This document shows, piece after piece, positions 31,470 through 43,008 of a stretch of 48,209 nucleotides of DNA (its first letter is position 1; each line of letters begins with the position of its first letter). The DNA is from Camillea tinctor (Eukaryota > Ascomycota > Sordariomycetes > Xylariales > Xylariaceae): positions 1 to 48,209 of the forward strand of contig MU394171.1 of assembly GCA_022578605.1 (NCBI GenBank), in the 5' to 3' direction. The notes under the pieces are model-generated. The model ran no database searches. It saw only the letters and a program-made list of their open reading frames with translations, and had not been told where the DNA came from. The position numbers and the translations under genes were made by a program.

Positions 31470-34069
31470 TTATGAGATTTCCAACGACCCCTTAAGCCGC
31501 AGATCTCTGCTGCTAGCGCCGATGTCAATCTGGTACGTCCCTGGCTGCAATCTCCACTGTTGTGTTATGGTATCCCACACACTTAGATCTCTCCGAGTTA
31601 GAGATAAAGATACCGTACGCGTCTCTCCCGGACGAACGGGGATCCGCTGAAAGCCGCGTAGCTGACGCGCTGGCGTGTCAAATACATCACTACTTGGAAT
31701 ACCCAAGTAGAGCTGAGCCACTTCCGAAGCAGTGACGCTCCCGGTATTGGACAGAGTGAAAGTGGCGGTTGCTACTGTTTCCCAGAGTGCAGGATGACCG
31801 CCGGAGATAATCGATATAGTTGGATCTGGGAGTGGATCCGTATTGGCGCCTTTCGTTACCTGAACGTCCAGGTTGCCATACTCAAACGTTGTGTAAGTCA
31901 GCCCGTAGCCAAATTCGAAACGCGGCTGGATCTCGTCTCGGTCAAAGGCCCGGTAGTCGATGAACAAGCCCTCGCTGAAATCGTCCTGGGGGAACTTGTC
32001 TAAGGACACACTCGAGTTGAGCACGTCGCCGTAGTCGGCCTCTTGCTTCGCTACCGTATACGGTAATTTACCGCTTGGGCTCACATCTCCCCAGAGCACG
32101 TCCACTAAGCTGTTACCACTTTCTTGCCCTGGCAACCCTGCGTAGAGAACTGCTGTGATATTCTCGTTGTCGATCCACGCGTCGACAGTGCGGATACCTA
32201 GTATTTGTTAGCACCGTGTAGGCCAGGTTTTGACATTACAAGAGACTGAGACTGAAACTTACCAGTTGAGTGGATTACTACTATCGTGTTGGAGCAATTG
32301 GCCGCGACGTTGTTGACAAGTCGATCACTTGATTCGTCCGTTAAACTCAAACGGTCGAAGCTTTCCGAAGCGTACGCATTGATGAAGACAAGGCAGGCGT
32401 CCGCGTTTACGTAAGGGGGATACGGGTTCTCTGACTCAAAGTCCCAGCGCACGATTCCCCTGTCTTTCCTAAGTCGCTCCTGTATCGCCTGGAAGGGGCT
32501 GACGACATAACTTGGACTGCTGCCGCCTGATCCACCGCCTGTGATCAATGTCCCTTTGAATGTCTCCCAGCCGAAGTTGACACCGTATCCACCCCCAAAG
32601 CGGGATGGGTCCTGCCACGGCGACGGTGGCACAGTGGCGTCGTATCCGTAGATGCAGAGAAAGGTCGGCCGTTGTAGCGGCAGTGCGTTATTCTCATTCT
32701 TAACCAGAACGGTGCCGGCTGCTCCTATCTCCCGAATGATCGAGGCATGGTCTCCTTGGACGTCTACCGGTTCATGCTTTGTCGTACTAGAGTAAACTGC
32801 GGGTGAGGGGAAGCCGTTGTCATGACCAAGGTAATACCAACTAGCCAAGATCCGTGTCGCCATGTCCGTGACCCGATCAATACTGACTGATCCGTTATTC
32901 ACTGCGTCTGTTAGGTTCTGTCCCCAGTAACCCCCGTCAGGCATCACGAGATCCAAACCACTGTTGGCAGATGCAATGCCTGTATATTGCGCCTGCCAAT
33001 CACTCACAACAAAACCTTCAAAACCTAATTCATACTTGAGCAAACCATTCAGTAGCTTGGAGTTCTGGCATCCATAGGAATTGTTAACACGTTGGTACGA
33101 ACACATAACAGAAGCTGCGTTCTCGCGAAACGAGTCCATGAACGGGAACATGTACAACTCATGCAAAGTCCGGTCATCGACGTTGGAGCTGACTGCTTCA
33201 CCGCTACTATCTGGCCTGCGTCTAAATTCCTGCTCATTCAGGAGGAAATGCTTTGGTGTGGCAATCACACCAGCATCTTGAATGCCTCGGGTGATCATAC
33301 CCATTCCAGCGCCGGCTAGGTACGGGCTGCAGCGTCGGAAGTCAGTATTTTCTGTTTTAGACAGCGAGGTAGACTAATTGTGAGTGCTCCACTCCGTCTC
33401 AGGGGCTCTACTTCCCGAACATACCCCAGTAAGAGATTGTTGCCTTGATATTAAACGGAGGGGTAAACGAGTAATCCAGGGTGCTACTCACTCGTTACTA
33501 AGTCCTTCCCAGTTCCGACCACCGCGGACAACCCTTCCCAGGGGGCCAGCCACCGGGCCTAAGGCCACATTGATGCCCTTTCCGCGGTATTCTGACCCAA
33601 GAGCCTTGCCATACTGGTACATCAGATCGCGATCCCATGTAGCAGCTACGTGAATACCAGCCGGGAAAGCAGATACATATTCCTGCCCGCGGATACCGTC
33701 CGGCGCGTCGGCGAAACAAAGAGGCGGCACTCCAAGCCGAGGCACGGCGCCGCTGTTACCTACACAGGTTCCGGTAAAGCCGCGGGTCATATTGACTTTC
33801 TCCTCAACCGTCATTTCCCCGGCCAGAGCCTTGGCACGCTGATACGCCAACGCCCATCGTGAATTGCTCGTACCGTTGCCAATCGCTAGTGTTATATTTG
33901 GTTAATACAATGGAAGCCATGTGTTTGTAGATGGACCAAGCTCACGGGATGGGTAGACTGGTGGACTTTGGCCGTAGAACTGCGAATCCGAACCGTTGAG
34001 ACCATAACCAATGCCATATGCACTATGCAAGAACAGTGCACAGGACACGAAGCTTGGTATTGTCTTCAT
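31470..34069 (-). CDS. Secreted GH3 beta-glucosidase, four exons (769 aa)
   Basis: Exons 34069-33946, 33885-33492, 33326-32263 and 32197-31470 give exactly 770 codons. Introns are 60, 165 and 65 nt, each with GTGAGC/GTGAGT/GTAAGT donors and TAG/CAG acceptors. The N-terminus (MKTIPSFVSCALFLHSAYG) is a signal peptide. The catalytic domain has VPRLGVPPLCFADAPDGIRG, GPVAGPLGR, GRNWEGLSNDPYL, KHFLLNEQE and FVVSDWQAQ, the last holding the nucleophile Asp (about 282). The second domain (LPLQRP, NITAVLYAGLPGQESGN) and a C-terminal fibronectin-III-like domain (EFGYGLTYTTFEY onwards) follow in standard order. It should hydrolyse beta-glucosides outside the cell. The long second intron is unusual for this window. 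Intact although it borders the 6.8-kb retrotransposon block. Confidence 0.95.
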
Positions 34070-34886
34070 ATTGAAGTTGAGCCGACGTACAAATCAGAAC
34101 AGGTAGGCTCCCCCCCGCCCCTTCGTTCGTTCCACTGCTCCCGAAGGCATGTCATTTATAGCAATGCCTTGTAGCATGATCTCATCGGAGCACCAAAGTC
34201 TCATTGCCGGTCCTTCCAAAGCGAACCCATAACATTCGGGCCTTTGTCCTTGGCAAAGAAGCATTTACGATGCTTGGAATGCATCCAAGTTATCGTCGGG
34301 CAGCAGTCCGATCACGAAACAGGGTAACAAGAACCCCCAAATAGTTGTTACCCCGCAGTCCCCTCACGAACTAGTGACAAGTTAACCCAAGCTGTTCTAG
34401 AGCTCGGGAGTCATAGCACTATCCCCGCAGATGCTAGAGCCACCGCCCGCAAACCCCATAATGCGGTTACATAATGAAAAAGAGTGAACGGGGAAATGCC
34501 TTATGCAGATTGAAGGGAACTGGTAACGACCTAGGTAAACTACCTAGTACCTAGTAATTTATGGGGTTTATCCCGAAGTATATCCGCAACCCCAACACTA
34601 CGGAGTATTACATACCTAGGTACTTCCTAGCAGGCTGGCGTCAGAAAAAAGTTGACTCTCCCGCACGAGCCATCTACTTCTTCGATTTCGATATACTCAA
34701 TTACACATACAACAATGCGTTTAAACTTTTATTTCAAATTGTTAAAGGTAAAAAACTAAACTATTAAAAGCTCTATAAACATATTTATATTTTTCAATAT
34801 TTTTATTTTTAGTATTTTTGCAGATATAATGAGGTTTGAACAAAAAGGGGTTAGATCTGGAAAGTTAACATTTTTCTGACGCTTTT
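34070..34886. promoter_or_regulatory. GH3 promoter region up to the retrotransposon
   Basis: Upstream sequence of the beta-glucosidase, GC-normal to about 34,640 and then sharply AT-rich before the left LTR. It contains a C tract at about 34,110 and the palindromic CCTAGGTA/TACCTAGTA strings at about 34,530-34,620. No specific regulator site is claimed. Confidence 0.45.
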
Positions 34887-35283
34887 TGTGACGGTTGGTT
34901 TTTTAACTAACCGTAATAAGTTTATGTTAGTAAGAGTATAGTAGATTTTTAAATAATAGATATAATAAGTTACGTGTAGTAATGTTAGCGTATTAAGTAA
35001 TTAAGTTGTAATTTAAGCTGCTAATTTTTTTTAACATAAAAACCAGTAAGCTTATATATATATAAATAAAATATAGCGCTAATTACCGTTAATAATAGTT
35101 ATAACTATTGTTATTAATAGTAGCTATAGCTACTATTAATAATAGTAGCTTTAACTATTATTATTAACGGCTTTAGCATTAATGCTTTATTAATTACTTT
35201 TTTTATTTTAACTTTTTAGTTAAAATGCTTAATTAATAAATATATAATAGTTTATGTATATATAGTTAAATTAAGCTATAATA
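34887..35283. repeat. Left LTR, 397 bp, mutated
   Basis: Keeps its first 30 bases near the ancestral form (TGTGACGGTTGG ... AACTAACCG) but is AT-rich from there on, ending AGCTATAATA where the right copy has GGCCGTAACA. It aligns to the right LTR with no net length change. Confidence 0.88.
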
Positions 35284-38200
35284 TAATTTTTTTTTTTAAA
35301 GTTTTGTTTTTAAAACTTAATTTTTTAACTTTAATTTATGCTTTTAACTTTTTTTTTTATTATATTTTTTTATTATATTATTAAGTTATTTTTGCTTTTT
35401 GTTTATTTTATTTATTAAAAGCTTTATTATAATTATTTACTTTTTGCTATTTTTTTTTATTTAGTTAAAATATTTGCAAAATGTTTTTATTATAATCATT
35501 AAAGTATAAATTATTGCGTAAATTTAAAAAATTTTACTTAATATATTAATTATGCTATTAATTATAAAGTAAGCTATAACGTTTAAAGTTTATTGTTAAA
35601 ATAGCTTTATTACGTAATAAATTAATATATATAGTTTAAGTAAAAATTAAAAAAAGCTTTAAAGAAATAAAAAAAGGTATTAATGCGTGTTTATTATGCT
35701 TATTTATAAAAAAAATTATAGCATAAGTGTATTGTTATTGTAATGTTTTATAGTTTTAATAATATTAAAAAGTTTAAACGTTTAAAGGAAAAAAGAGCGT
35801 AAATTGTAAAAATAGCGCGTTAAATTATATTAATAATAAATAATATGTTTTAAAATGTAAATTTATTGTTATTTTATTTATTTAATATTTATTTAGCATT
35901 TTTAAATAATTAAAAATTGCTTATTGCAAATATTTTTATTACTATTAGTAAAAATTTTTTAGTAAACATTAAGCATTTATTAAATTTTTAGTTAATTTTT
36001 AAAAGTTTTTAAAATTAAGCTAATTTTTTCATTTTATTAAGTATTAAGTAAGTTGTTTTTTTTTTTTAATATTTAATATTTTTTTTACTTTGTATTTTTT
36101 TTTATTTTTTACTTTTATATTGTTTTATTTTATGTTAACTTTAATTATGTTTATTACTAACTTTAATAAAAAAATATAAAAAATTAAATAAAGTTTAACT
36201 TTAAATAATAGCTTTAATTTATAATTATTTTTTAAAATTTTTTAAATAATTTTATATAGCTTAATATATTTATAGTTTAATTTTTTATTAAGCTTTTTTA
36301 TTTTAATATTTTTAGTGAAAAAATAAACTATTTTTTTTTTAAAGGTTAATTTTAATAACTTTTTTTAATTGTAATACTTGCTTATTTATTAGCGTATAAA
36401 TTTTAATTTTGTTTTAAGTTTTATATAAAGCTTTTTAAAGCGTTTAAAAGTTAAAATAGCTTTTATACAAATAAGCTTTTAATAAATATTTTTAAAAACT
36501 TTAAAAATAAATTTAAAATTTGTATTTATTAAAGTAGTTTTAATGCTTTTATAAATAAATATATTATAAGCTAATTGTATTATTAAAAGCTTTTTAACTT
36601 AATTGTTTATTTTATAGTTAATATAGCATTGTAAATATATTTTTACTATTTAATTAAATTATTTTATTTAATTGTTTATTTATGCTTAAAAAGTAGTAAT
36701 TAACTTATAATTAAAGCTAATTTATATTATTAATTTTTATTAAAATATTAAGCAAAAAGTTAGTTTTTAGTTTAAAATAATTTTAATTAATAATTTATAA
36801 ATATTAAAAATATTGTAAAAAAACGTAAATAATAATTATTTTGCGTTAGTTTTTTTAATAAACAATATAAAGTATGTAAATTTAATAAGTTTATTTATAA
36901 TTATAAATATGTTATTATATTAAGTATTTATAATAAGGTTTTTTAATAGTAATAATTTAGTAATAAAGTTAAAAGTAATAGATTTTTAAAGTTATTATAA
37001 AATTAATAATAGTTATAATTTACTATAAAGTTTATGCTGTTAAGCTTTAACTTTTACGTAAAAATTATATTGTTATAATATTTGTTATATTATTAACTTT
37101 ATTTTAAAAAAAAATAATGTTGTTATAATTGTTTAAAAGTTTTGTAAATATTTAAGTGTTTATATAGTAAGTATTTGTATATTTTTTATATTAATAGTTT
37201 TTATAATTTTTTAAAAATGTTAAGTTTATTAAAACTTTTTAGTAGTATTAGTTAGTTTAAGTTTTAAATTTATGTATATAGTTTTTTTAAATTAATATAA
37301 ATTATTATTAAAATACGTTATTATAAATATTTTTTATTAATTTGTTTAAAAATAGTATTATTAATTAGTACTTATTATTTTTAAAGTATAAGTTATTTAT
37401 TAATTACGTTAGCTTTTTTATTATTAAAGCTTTTTTTATAAATAATTAAATAATTAAACTTAGTTAAGTATTTAATATATTATAATTGTTTAAAGTTTAA
37501 TTGTTGTATTATAAAGAAATAAAAAATGTTTTTATAGTTTATAAATATTTTAATTTAATGCATATTACTTTTTAAATAGTATTGGAATTTTTTAAATACG
37601 TTAATAATAGTAAAGAATTTTTTATTATAAATAAAATAATTAAGTTTAGTTTTAATTAGTTTATATAAATAAAAAGTTATTAAGTATAGTTTGCTTTTAT
37701 TATTTTTTTATTTTAATTAAGCGTTAAGTGCAAATTTAAATGCGTTTATTTTTAGTTTTATTAATTGTTATAAATTATATATTATTAAAATAAATTTATT
37801 TATAATTGCTTTTTTAATAAGTTAAAAAGCTTATTTTTTAAAATTTATTTATTAAAAAGTTTTTTTTTTCGTGTAAAATTAGTAAAAAATAATGTAAAAT
37901 TTTCGAATTTTTTAATAAATTTTCGATAATAATTAACTAATTTAAAAAAAATTATATTTTTTTAGTTAAAGTAAGTGTTTTTTAATTTTAAATAACTATT
38001 ATTTTATTAAAATTTATTTAAATATGTTTAAGCGTAATAATATACTTAAAGTACTTAATATGTTATATTATAAAAACGCTTTTTTTTAGTTTAATTAAAA
38101 GGTTAGCGTTTTATAAAGCTTAAAATATTTTATATATATATTTTTTATATTTTTTTTTAGTTTTAAAGTATATTAATATATTATTAAGGTAATAAATTAC

Positions 38201-41200
38201 AAATATATTTAAATATTTTTAAAATATAAAATTAATTATTTTTTAAAAAAATGCTAAAGTATTTATAAGTTTAAAAAGCATAATTAAATATTTAAATAGT
38301 TTATATTTTGTTTAAAATGCTGTTTTTTATTTATTATTTAGTTTAATTTAAATTAAGTTATATACGCTTATAAAGTTTAATTTTATAAACTATTTAACGT
38401 TATGTAGCTTATTTTTTATTTTAATAATAAAAAGTAGTAAAGTTTAATTTTTAATAGTAATTTTATTAAATTGTTAATAATTAATAATTATTTATAATTT
38501 TTTATTTTTTTTAAGTATAAACATAATTAAATATTTTATAAAAAACTTAAATTATTAAATATACTTTTTTTATAAATTAGTTTTTAAATATTTTTTAAGT
38601 TTATTAAGTTTTTTTATGTTTAAGTTATAAATTTTATAAAATTTAAAATGCGTTTTTTTCTTTAAAATTATTTTATAATTTTACTTAATATGCTAAAATA
38701 GCTTAATATTAAACTTTTTTTAATATAGTTTAATATATTTATAAAAAATTAGTAATATGTTTATTATATAATTGCGTTTTTTTTTTAGTTAGTGTTTAAG
38801 TATTTTATTAAAAGTTTAAAGTTTTGTTTATATAAACGCTAAAATTTATTATATGCATTTATTATGTTTTTTAGCTTATTTATATTTAATTTTTATAAAT
38901 AGTAAAATTTTTATTATATTTTTATATTAATGTTTATTTTAATTAAGTAAAATTAAGCGTTATATTTTTTTGTTATTTAATATAAAAAATAAAAATATTA
39001 CTTAATTAATTTTTTAATTAATATTAAAGTTATAATTATATAGTTATAATTATTTAAAGATAATATTGTATTTTTATAAGTTTAAAATGTTAAAAATGGC
39101 TTATTGCGTTATATTTTTAAAAATAAAAAAAAATTAATTAGTTTTTTGTTTAATTTATTTGTTATTATAAGTAAATAAAGTTTTTTTAATATTTTTTAAT
39201 TAAATTAAAATTAATTTATTTTTTTATAGTAATTATAATTAATTAATTAATTTAAGTAAAATATAATTATATTTAGTTTTACTATTTATTATAATAGTAA
39301 TTTTTATATTTTGTAATGTAACTTTTTTTAATAGTTACGTAGTTATTTATTATATATGCGTAATGCTTAAAGCTATTTATAAAAAAGTATTACTTTTTTA
39401 TAGCTTATTAGTTTATAGCTTTATTATAATTAATAGTTATTATTTAAATGTTTTTATGTAAAAGTATATTTATAATAAGTTAAGTTATTAATGCGTTTTT
39501 TAAAAAGTTTTTTTTTTTAAGGTTTTTTTTAAATATTAAATTAACTTATGTATTTAATATTTTTTTTTAAGTTTACTTTTTTATAGTATATTAAAGTAAC
39601 TTTTTATTAATTTAATAATTATATTAACTATATTTATATTTTAAATTTTTTTTTAAGCAATTTTATTATTTAAGCTATTTTTACGCAGTTAGCATATAAA
39701 GATTATATAAGTAAATTTTTGCATATTAGCGTTTATTAATTAATTTTAGCTTATTATATTAATTATAAAAGTTAAATTTTTATTAGTATATAGTGCATAT
39801 ATATTTATTAATATAAACGTAATTGTTAATATGTTAAGCGTAATATAAGCGCTTATATTAAGTAAGGTATTTAATGCAGTAATAGTATAATAAGTTTTTT
39901 AGCGCTATATTTAAGTTTTATATTATATAGGTTTTTATTTAATTTTTATATTTTATTAAGTTTAATATATTATAAAAATAATATATATTAAATTAATATA
40001 AAATATTGCGTTATATAAAAGTTTAGTAGTGTTTTTTTATTATTTATAACTTAAACTTAAATAAAAAAAAATTAATTAGTTTAGTTATAATTGCTTAAAT
40101 TTAATTTTATTTAATTTAATTATTAAGTTTTATTTTTTAAGCTTTATATTTTTTAAGCTATTTAATAAAAATTTAATTTTTTAAAAAATGCTTTAATTAT
40201 GTATATAGTTTATAATATTTATATATGTTACATATTAATTATTATATTATACGTATAATTTTTAAAGTGTATTTTTAACTATTTTTTTTACTTAAACTTT
40301 TAAAAATTAAAGTTTATTTTTTAAAGTTATTATAGCGTTAAAAAAATTAATAGTTTTTTATAACGTATTTTATTTTATTGTAATTAAAATACTTAACTTT
40401 AAATATATTGCGTTTTTATGTAGCTTTTAACTTTATAAAATTTAAAATAGTTTTATTTAATATGCTAAAAATAAATATTTTTTTAAATTAAAGCTTTAAG
40501 TTATAGTGCTTTTTTATTTTTTATTTTTGTTTAAATTAATAATTATTAATTTTAATTATATTATTAACATATTTATTAAAGGTTTTAAGTTAGTTTAAAT
40601 AAATAAATTTATTTTTAATTAATTTTTTTAATTTTTTATAAAAGGTATTTATTTTTAAAAACTTATTAATTTAATAAGTTTTAAACGTATATTACTTAAA
40701 TAATAAAGCGTAATTTAATACTATACTTTTTTACATTAAAAATAGTAATTTTTAAGCTATATTACGCTTTTTATTTAAATTATTATATATATTATATAGT
40801 TATTATTTAAAATTAATATAATTATTAAATATTTTTTTAATGTTTAATTATTTATTTTTATTATTATAGTTTAAAAAGTTATTTAAAGTTAGTTTAAATT
40901 ATTTATATGTGTTTTTTATTAATTATTTTGCAATTGCAATAATTTAATTAGTTAATTTAATAAACTATTTTTAATAAAAAAACAAATAAGCATATATATT
41001 AATTAAAAAAGTTTATATATTAGTTTTATTATTATATATTTTAAGTATTTTAAGCTTAAGTTTAATATTAATAAAAAAAATAATAAAAAGTTAAACTATA
41101 ATATTAATATAAATATAGTTTTAAGTTTTAAACTTTTAAATTTATATTATAATAATATTTATTTAAGCTTTAATAGTAACATATTTAAAGTTTTAAAAGT

Positions 41201-41322
41201 TGCTTTTTTAAAAGTTATTATTTTAAAGATTATTGTTTTAAAATTTAATTTTAATTATTTTATTTATAATATTTGCGTTATTGTTTAAAATTAATAATAT
41301 TATTAAATAAAAGCTTAAATTA

Positions 41323-41719
41323 TATAATAATTAGTTTTTTAATTAATTATAATAAGTTTATATTAATAAAAATATAGTAAATTTTTAAATAATAAATATA
41401 ATAAGTTACGTATAGTAATATTAGCATATTAAGTAATTAAGTTATAATTTAAACTGCTGATTTTTTTTAATATAAAAACCGGCAGGCTTATATATATATA
41501 AATGAAATATGGCGCCGACTACCGTCGATAGTAGCTACAGCTATCGTCGTCGATGGTAGCTACAGCTACTATTAACGATAGTAGCTTTAGCTACTATTGT
41601 TAACGGCTTTAGCGTCGACGCCTTATTAATTACTTCTCTTGTCTTGGTTCCCTGGCTAGAATGCTTAGCTAATAGATGTATGGTGGTCTGTGCGTATGTG
41701 GCTAGGTTAGGCCGTAACA
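41323..41719. repeat. Right LTR, 397 bp, outer part unmutated
   Basis: The mirror image in damage: its first ~170 bp are AT-rich (TATAATAATTAG against TGTGACGGTTGG), then from about 41,490 it becomes GC-normal to its end. The preserved part contains repeated GATAGTAGCTACAGCTA-type palindromic strings at 41,524-41,605. Confidence 0.88.
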
Positions 41720-42273
41720 CCTTCTGCTTAATTAAGCACAGCGACAACAAGAAACAGAACATTGATGCATCTTCCAAGCAATCTACCAAAACCAAACACC
41801 AACGTCTTTACCTTACTACAGGAACCTTAATATCCTATGTGCTTTTAAATCTAGCGATCCGTTATCTATTTCATGAGAATTCGTAGCAAGTACCGGTTTC
41901 CAATTGCTATGTTCGTTCGTAACCACCCTAGGGCCTACCCTCTTACAAAAAGAAACCTGCAAACCATTACCGGTGCAAAAGGGGATCTAGCTTAAAACCC
42001 CTTGGTGTTTATGTGCACGCTAGTCCTACCTATAGAAAGGCATGTCCCATCACGCAAGCATCAACGATTGATTCTGGAGCTTCGGTGCGCTACCCACGAT
42101 CCAGTCCCTCCCCTGTATCGATTCTGGGCTCCCCGCGACCCAACGGTGAAGCTCCAGCACATAGCCGTCCTGTCTATAGACATGTCCGCTTTCTATGTCT
42201 CCAGAGACTCTCATAGCCACGGTTTCTGGCGTGTGTTTGTGGACGTCCTTGCAGAGCATCACATGAGTGCCGC
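41720..42273. other. Intergenic between LTR and HET pseudogene
   Basis: GC-normal DNA. No gene supported on its own; the part after about 42,050 may be decayed 3' sequence of the HET pseudogene, since a minus-strand frame stays open through it, but I recognise no domain there. Confidence 0.45.
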
Positions 42274-43008
42274 TCAGCCTCTCCTCTGTAAACCTATATG
42301 AGCTTGTCCCGGCCACCACAGCGATAAGCCCTTTTGTGCCTGTGAATCGAATTCGACCGTTCGCGACTTCGCATGGCATGCCGGAAGCTCCGAGACAAAG
42401 TCTCCGTCGATAAGCTGATCCTGTATAGCGTATATAACCTGCCTCGACAGTAAAGCCTTCTGTAACGTCCATACCCTGGCTGTTCATTGACACTGAATCA
42501 GCGAACGTAATCCCTTCGTGTTTAGCAGTAGCTGCTGAAACGAAGATAGGACTACGCCGTCCTGTTGCGGTACGCACGGGAACGGTTCAATATTTGGCCC
42601 TGCTAGGACTAAACAGGCGCTGGCGCCCATATAATATTCCCCCATACGATGGATCTCGCGGGCCTTATCGACCTCGTCCTCTTGGTCCACGCACCACCTG
42701 TCGACCCAAAAGTATCGAATCTTGAGCCTCTCGGATAACCCCGCAAGCTTGTTTTTCAGCGCATCATCATCTTCCCATTCACGCCAACAATATGACAGTG
42801 CTATGTAGTGTTCGGGATGCAGGCCAGACTTCTCAATCCTGTCATTGGCATCATATAGCCTCGTTAGTTGGACTATGGCTCTTCCGTGTCTGCACTCGAA
42901 TACTGCGGGTTGAACCATATGGAGTATGTCGCTATGCCAGGACTCGTGTAGGGCTATGTCTATTTTGATTTTGTAAAAAATAGGGATGTTTTTCAATAAC
43001 CAAATCAA
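42274..43008 (-). pseudogene. HET-domain protein, truncated by an in-frame stop
   Basis: HET (heterokaryon incompatibility) domain core on the minus strand: HYIALSYCWREWEDD, then LKIRYFWVDRWCVDQEDEVD and the AREIHRMGEYYMGASACLVL segment. TGA at 42484-42486 follows SLIQCQ. Reading on in the same frame gives TARVWTLQKALLSRQVIYA, the RVWTLQEA element that normally follows, and runs to another stop at 42274-42276. The first stop is explained by TGG-to-TGA or CGA-to-TGA. The 5' end is uncertain: the frame has no ATG before 43,008, and a GTATGA donor-like string at 43,014 suggests an upstream exon I could not identify. The protein would have acted in cytosolic nonself-recognition cell death. Confidence 0.75.

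Larger units (their letters stand above)
34887..41719. mobile_element. LTR retrotransposon, complete but RIP-degraded (6,833 bp)
   Basis: Two direct repeats of exactly 397 bp bound the block. The left one starts TGTGACGGTTGG and the right one ends GGCCGTAACA, giving TG...CA ends with matching inverted tips. The 5 bp before the left LTR is CTTTT and the 5 bp after the right LTR is CCTTC, a target duplication differing only by two C-to-T changes. The 6-kb interior is so A+T rich, with stops in every frame, that no gag, protease, reverse transcriptase, RNase H or integrase can be read. The size and the TGTNACGG/CCGTAACA tips suit a Ty3/gypsy-like element, but superfamily and orientation cannot be determined. 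Every other gene in the window lies outside it. Confidence 0.9.

Noticed and set aside
41644..41886. 80-codon frame over the right end of the retrotransposon.
   Set aside because: Its first third is LTR sequence, and the remainder has no recognisable domain.
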